Shown here: one piece after another, positions 59,516-64,000 of the stretch
How the letters are laid out: the number at the start of each line of letters is the position of its first letter
How positions within the stretch are numbered: position 1 is the first letter of the stretch
Assembly (NCBI GenBank): GCA_023548195.1
Contig: JAJHZJ010000311.1
Location: forward strand, 4,425,919-4,489,918
Source: Bettongia penicillata ogilbyi
Taxonomy: Eukaryota; Chordata; Mammalia; Diprotodontia; Potoroidae
Length of the DNA: 64,000 nucleotides
Reading direction: 5' to 3'
Position numbers and translations under genes: made by a program
The notes under the pieces: model-generated
The model's database searches: none
What the model saw: only the letters and a program-made list of their open reading frames with translations
Told to the model about the DNA's origin: nothing

Positions 59516-60589
59516 TTTTTTGAAGCTAGGACTACCCTTCGAGCCTCAAGGCTCCTGATTCTGAACCCTGGAAAAAGACTCCCCTAGAAAGTAGTGGAGC
59601 ATGTTCTGAGGGTGTCTATCTTGGAGCGGGGAGGGCCTGCATACCCCATTTGTGTGCTTTTTCCAACTGGGAGAAAGTAGTGGTGACCTGTGGTCTGGAC
59701 TTAGCCTGTTGAGGGAAGGGAGGGTCTTCCTTTGTCTCCTCCCACTAACCTGCTTGAAGACCATTGAGAGGATGTATTCCTAAGTGGTCTCTTTTTTTCC
59801 TGGGGCCTCAGAGTATCAGGGGAGAGAACCAGAGATCTGAGAAATGACATAAAAGGAGAGAGAGGAAGCCTCTGGACTTGGGTGTCTGTCTGTTACCACA
59901 TGTTTGTGACTCTGTGTCTTTGTATGGTTGGATTGAAGTTTCCCCTATATTTTTCAGTATATGGATTCATGACTTTTCTGTCCACCGATGGACTTCTATC
60001 CCTGTAGATTAGTTTCCCTGGTCATTTGTGCTGGTGGAGCTCTCTCTCGCTGGACTGGCTTTGTTTCTTTTCCCATGTGTGTCCCTGTGTTTGTCTGGAT
60101 CTGGTAGTCTCCTGATGCCACAGTCTCCTGTGGGTCTGTCTCTGGAGTATCTCTGTGTATCTCTCAGTGTCCGTATGTGTCTCTGTGTCTATGTGTGTAT
60201 GCACACGTGCCTGCGGCCTGAGAAATTATACTGCAGTCATGCCAGTCTCTCTATACAGCAGGAGCTCAGCTCTTGGTTCTAGCTCTACTGGATGAGGGGG
60301 GGTTAACGGGGCAGGGGGAGGGGAGGAGAGGGGAGGCTCCTGCATTCTTGCGGTTGGGGAGGAATCTGAGCCAACATTACTGGTCTCCAGAGGAGCCCAG
60401 CTGCAGCCCCGGGGCCCCGCCAGGCCAAGACTCTCTGCCGGCACAGGCCTGCTGGGGATGGGCTAGGACCGGGACTAGGCCTTGGGCTTGGGGTGGGGTG
60501 GGATTGTTTGCCCTCAGCCCCAGCACTGAAGGGTATATTGTGAGGTTCAGCAGAGCAAGCCCTTGATAGCAGGAAATATGACGGATCAT

Positions 60590-60745
60590 TGGATCACAGA
60601 TTTAGAGCTGAAAGAGAGGGTCTAGTCCAGCCTCATTTTACAGGCAGGAAACTGGCCTGGAGGGGCTCAGTCATTTATCTAAGGTCATACAGCAATATTC
60701 AAACTCAGGTCCACTGACTGCAAGCCATTCACTCTTTCCTTTCAA
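60590..60745 (-). repeat. MIR-like SINE, antisense
   Basis: CTCATTTTACAGGCAGGAAA, AAGGTCATACAGCAATATTC and AAACTCAGGTCCACTGACTG mark this last recognisable repeat before the BCL9L coding exons. Confidence 0.6.
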
Positions 60746-61539
60746 CCTGTTGCCTTTGTTGCCTCAGGTGTTAACTTCTCGAGAGAATTTTTTTTAAGAC
60801 TATAAACTCCCGGAAGGTAGGGGCTTCCACCCTGCGGAGCCTCAGGGGCTGCTGGGGTTTTGATTGTAAATGATGATGAATATGGCCCTCATGAGGACCA
60901 CCCCTTTCTCCCTCCTGCAACTTTCCTGCCTTTTGGGTCCTCTTCACCCAGTTTCCATAACCCTAGAGGCTTCTGGGTGGTTAGAGCCACCAGGGCCCCC
61001 ACCCCCCCTTAACTTTATAGGAGGTTTCCTTTTTGTTAGCTCCATAGATCGATCATCTGGCCTCCAGGCCTCTATCATGTTGTAGGGGGCCCTCAGCTAA
61101 CAGGAATAGTGTCTGTGTGTGTGATGGACAGACGTATGTCCCAGACTGGGGAAGGGGAAGAGAAGACAGTCTGGGATCCCCAAAGGGTTGAGAAATGTCC
61201 ACATCTCAGAGAGTGAAAGACCCCTGAGGTACCTGCAGGACGTGCTGGGGGTGGGCTGAGGAGACCTTAGAAAGAAGCAACCTCTTTTCTTACCAGTGGA
61301 TCGGCCGGCTAGTTGCATTAACCCAAAGGATTCAGGGAAGTGGGTGATTCTGATAGGATAATGTCTTGTGGGCACTTGGTGCTGACTTTCTCCAGTGGGC
61401 CCCCCCAGTCCCCAATCCTGCTTTGCCCTCCTCTGAAGACCTCCAGCTCTGTAGCGAGGGCTGAGAAAAGACTGCCCTCCCTGCTCTGTGCCAGACAGTG
61501 CTTGTGCGGTCTAGCTAAGGGGCATATTGCTGGCGGGTG

Positions 61540-61800
61540 GGCACCTGCCTCCTCCCCCTCCCCCGGAGAGGCAGGCAGACGGGGCCAGGCGGCGGCAGGA
61601 GCAGTGGCGGCTGTAGCCGCCAGCAGCAGCAGCAGCAGGAGGACAGCCGAGCTGAAATAAATCTGAACTGGTGTGGAATGAGGGGGGATAAATATCCTCT
61701 CCCCGTGATGTGATCTTTCCAGCGGCTATTAATAGGTCTCCGGGGAGAGGGATGGGGAGGGGGGAAAGGCTGGTGGGGGAGCGGGGCTAGGGCTTAAAGG
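61540..61800 (+). promoter_or_regulatory. Candidate conserved element or alternative promoter of BCL9L
   Basis: A GC-rich block about 0.8-1.0 kb before the first coding exon. It contains a hairpin-forming GGCGGCTGTAGCCGCC (61606-61621), (CAG)6, a TEAD-like TGGAATG (61674-61680), an inverted GGATAAATATCC (61686-61697) and a perfect palindromic MEF2 site CTATTAATAG (61726-61735). No strong splice donor follows, so a first exon here is unproven. Confidence 0.35.
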
Positions 61801-62555
61801 GCCCACAGCCGTGGCTGCAGGAATCCTTGGCTCATGGCTCGCTGCTCTTGCTTTGGGAGCCTTGTTGGTCATCCCACCCTTGCCCCTCCCCTGCCTTCTG
61901 ATCACCCGCCTGTCTGTGGGTCTGCCTATTTCCCACTGGGGGACTGGGATGGTGCACCCCTGCCCTCTAGGTCATTTCCTCCATTTTTCTAAGGAAGACC
62001 TCTATAAGCAATGATCCCAGACCTTCTTATACCCCTTTGTCATTCTCCTCCTTTTAGCTGGGAAGGGGATGGGATGGTTGGGGGAAACCAGGAGTGAGTT
62101 AGGGATTGAGGAGGGGAAGGGGAAAAGATCCAGGAAGAGGGTCTGGGTTTGAATTCCATTTCAAGTGTTGGTTGAGGCAATCCAGCGCCTACTGGCCATA
62201 GCCCTTCTCATTGATGTACGGAGGGTGTATGAGAATGAAGAAGGGGTTGCCACAAAAACCAGCAAGTCCAGGGGGCTGGTAGATTTGAGATTTGAGGTCA
62301 ATACCTACTTGGGGATCTGGCCTTCACAACTGGAGGCCCTTTGCTGATGCCCACCCAAAGGAGATACCCCCTCAGTCTGTTGGGTCACTGGAATAAATCA
62401 AGGCCATCAGTTAGCTCTGTCCCTCTCAAGACATTGATATCTTGATGGAAACAAAGAACCATACAGTTGAGTTGACCTGAGGGCTGCTTGGACTCCAAGG
62501 TTAAGTCAATTTCCCACAAGATTAACAGTCCCTTTTTTTTTTTACCTTCTCTTAG

Positions 62556-62932
62556 GCATCTCCACCTCAGGACAGGAGCCCCGGGGATCCTGCCACCATC
62601 CCTCCGAGGCCCTCCAGCCCCAGCCAAGCCAATGCACCCAGAAAATAAACTGACCAATCATGGCAAGACGGGGAATGGCGGGGCTCAGTCACAGCACCAG
62701 AATGTGAGCCAAGGGCCCACTTGTAACCTGGGCTCCAAGGGCGTGGGGGCAGGGAATCATGGGGCCAAGGCCAATCAGATCTCCCCCAGCAACTCCAGTC
62801 TGAAGAACCCCCAGGCATCTGTTCCTCCCTTTGGCTCACTCAAGGGGAAGGTGAAGAGGGAAAGGAGCGTGTCAGTGGACTCAGGGGAACAGCGGGAAGC
62901 TGGGACCCCATCCCTGGACCCAGAGGCCAAAG
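62556..62932 (+). CDS. BCL9L: BCL9-like protein, first coding exon (start at 62632)
   Basis: BCL9L is a nuclear scaffold that links beta-catenin to Pygopus in Wnt signalling. The exon follows a long pyrimidine tract and TTCTCTTAG, and ends at AAAG|GTACCT. From ATG 62632 it encodes 100 residues plus one base: MHPENKLTNHGKTGNGG, then GVGAGNHGAKANQISPSNSS, then a basic segment GKVKRERSVSVDSGEQREAG. It is nearly identical to human BCL9L as I remember it. Upstream of the ATG the frame is open through the exon and reads PPAPAKP just before Met, as in the longer human isoform. The ATG context is weak (C at -3, C at +4). A second in-frame acceptor lies 15 bp downstream (CCTCAG, ending 62570). Confidence 0.96.
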
Positions 62933-63700
62933 GTACCTATAAAGTCCTCATCTAGAAAATCCTCCCTGTCCTTACCTCAGCCACCAGCATCCCATACTAT
63001 GAGTTTTGGGCATTTTCTCCTCTTTTTGTTCTGGTCTGGGGGCTAGGGGTAGAAGTAGGCAGGGGCTAGGAACTGGGTTTTATGTTATTATGGATAGTAT
63101 CTGCATCTGGGCAGTACCAATCACCAATGGGGCACATTGTGGGTGAAGGAATCTCAAACAAAGGGGTCTCTAGTCCTGTCTCTTCTTTCTCTCCCCACCC
63201 TATGGAAAAGATAGGGGAAGTATATTTAGGTGAGCCATGGGGGTGGGAGAGACTACCTGTAGGATAAAGTGTAAAATTCAGGTAGGTGCTAACCCCCAGG
63301 CGTTCCTAGTGTCCTGAACTGGTGGGAGTCATTTGGGGAAGGCACAGGGGCCTAGATGAGTAGCTGCTCCCCCCTCCCCCTTCTTCCCCCCCAGTCCTAA
63401 TTGGAAACAGTTGTGGTCAGGATTATTCTATGCTTGGTATTGGGTGGGGGGGAGGGGCGCTGGGCGGCTTTAGCTTTGGAGCAAAATCAGAAACAAATGG
63501 TAGTAAGTTGGGGGCTAGTGGCATGGGGGCGGAGTGGGAGTCTGGCACGGTTCCCACAACAGTCTGGGCAGTGCCAGCAAACTTGAGAGAAGGGAACAGA
63601 GATTGGGAGTGAACTGGGTGAATGCCCAGGACTTTAGAAACAGACACTAACATCTCTCCTCTCTGCACACCGATGCTGCCCTTCTGCCTCCCCTGTACAG
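62933..63700 (+). other. BCL9L: BCL9L intron between the first two coding exons
   Basis: 768-bp GT-AG intron with no recognisable repeat. It has a pyrimidine-rich stretch near 63368-63394 and a G-rich run at 63445-63458. No coding potential is seen. Confidence 0.9.
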
Positions 63701-63820
63701 AGGTGGCCCCGAGGAGTAAACGTCGCTGTGTGCTGGAGAGGAAGCAGCCGTACAGTGGGGACGAATGGTGTTCGGGGCCTGACAGTGATGATGATGACAA
63801 GCCCATTGGGGCCACCCATA
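63701..63820 (+). CDS. BCL9L: BCL9-like protein, second coding exon
   Basis: The 120-nt exon lies between acceptor CCCTGTACAG and donor CATA|GTGAGT. With one base carried over it reads EVAPRSKRRCVLERKQPYSG, then DEWCSGPDSDDDDKPIGATH, leaving one base for the next exon. It has a basic cluster RSKRR and an acidic SDDDD patch; human BCL9L has SEEDD at that place as I recall. The HD1 Pygopus-binding and HD2 beta-catenin-binding regions come later and lie outside this window, so the gene is truncated by the window edge. Confidence 0.96.
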
Positions 63821-64000
63821 GTGAGTTCTCATTTGGGCAAGGATGCAGACCTTTAGATAGATGAGAGAAAGGTTCCCTGGCCTTTGCCTGTATGTGTGTG
63901 TTGGGGGGGAGGGTGCTTGGGGAAGAGAGGCCCCCAATCTCCTCCCACAAGGGGTGAGACTTCATCTTTAGCCAAGGTATTGATTAGAAATAGAGGCCAG

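Larger units (their letters stand above)
41558..62555 (+). other. BCL9L: BCL9L intron 1 (inferred), about 21 kb
   Basis: Runs from donor GTAAGA at 41558 to acceptor TTCTCTTAG ending at 62555. The first 9 kb have GC-rich unique sequence with only microsatellites; old SINE/MIR and DNA-transposon pieces appear from 50.6 kb onward. Open frames here (for example at 48370-48984) show no family resemblance. Several compact non-coding motif clusters are listed separately. Alternative first exons inside it cannot be excluded. Confidence 0.6.

Noticed and set aside
60840..61090. ATG AGG start at 60893 considered for the human-like BCL9L N-terminus (MRILANK)
   Set aside because: The following codons (MRTTPFSLL) do not match, and no donor joins it in phase. 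No other match to that N-terminus was found by eye.

Overview
This is vertebrate nuclear DNA from a mammal, most probably a marsupial. The repeats point there: dozens of copies of a tRNA-headed CORE-SINE (head like GGCAGCTAGGTGGC..GTGGATAGAG, B-box-like GTTCAAATC, tail like GGCAAACCACTCCAGTATC), a longer SINE with an RTE-type tail, and L1 3' ends of the kind I associate with opossums and Australian marsupials. The species cannot be named from the sequence. There are no bacterial, phage or CRISPR features.

Two genes are recognisable, arranged head to head. UPK2 (uroplakin II) lies on the minus strand at 9.2-11.1 kb. All five coding exons can be followed with consistent splice phases to a 178-residue protein. 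BCL9L (BCL9-like, a Wnt/beta-catenin co-activator) lies on the plus strand. A CpG island with a probable non-coding first exon ends at 41557. A roughly 21 kb first intron follows, then coding exons at 62632-62932 and 63701-63820. The gene continues past the right edge. This divergent UPK2/BCL9L order matches human 11q23.3 as I remember it. The next human neighbour beyond UPK2, FOXR1, was not seen.

Layout: 1-8.7 kb is repeat-rich flank downstream of UPK2; 8.85-11.3 kb is UPK2 and its proximal promoter; 11.3-40.5 kb is the shared intergenic interval, packed with SINEs, L1 and L3/CR1 remnants, a mariner/Tigger-like MITE and microsatellites; 40.5-41.6 kb is the BCL9L CpG-island promoter; 41.6-62.5 kb is BCL9L intron 1, nearly free of interspersed repeats for its first 9 kb; 62.5-64 kb holds the first coding exons.

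No undescribed genetic system is evident. The points most worth a second look are: a reduced furin site and shifted N-glycosylation sites in UPK2; a strong-context uORF followed by a weak-context start in BCL9L; non-coding motif clusters (two RFX X-boxes 5 bp apart, an inverted SOX pair, an AP-1 site between two ZEB-type E-boxes, a MEF2 palindrome beside a GC hairpin); and well-preserved transposon structures (an 18-bp perfect L1 target duplication, and a 328-bp MITE with matching inverted ends and TA duplications). Homology calls rest on remembered family sequences, not on a search.
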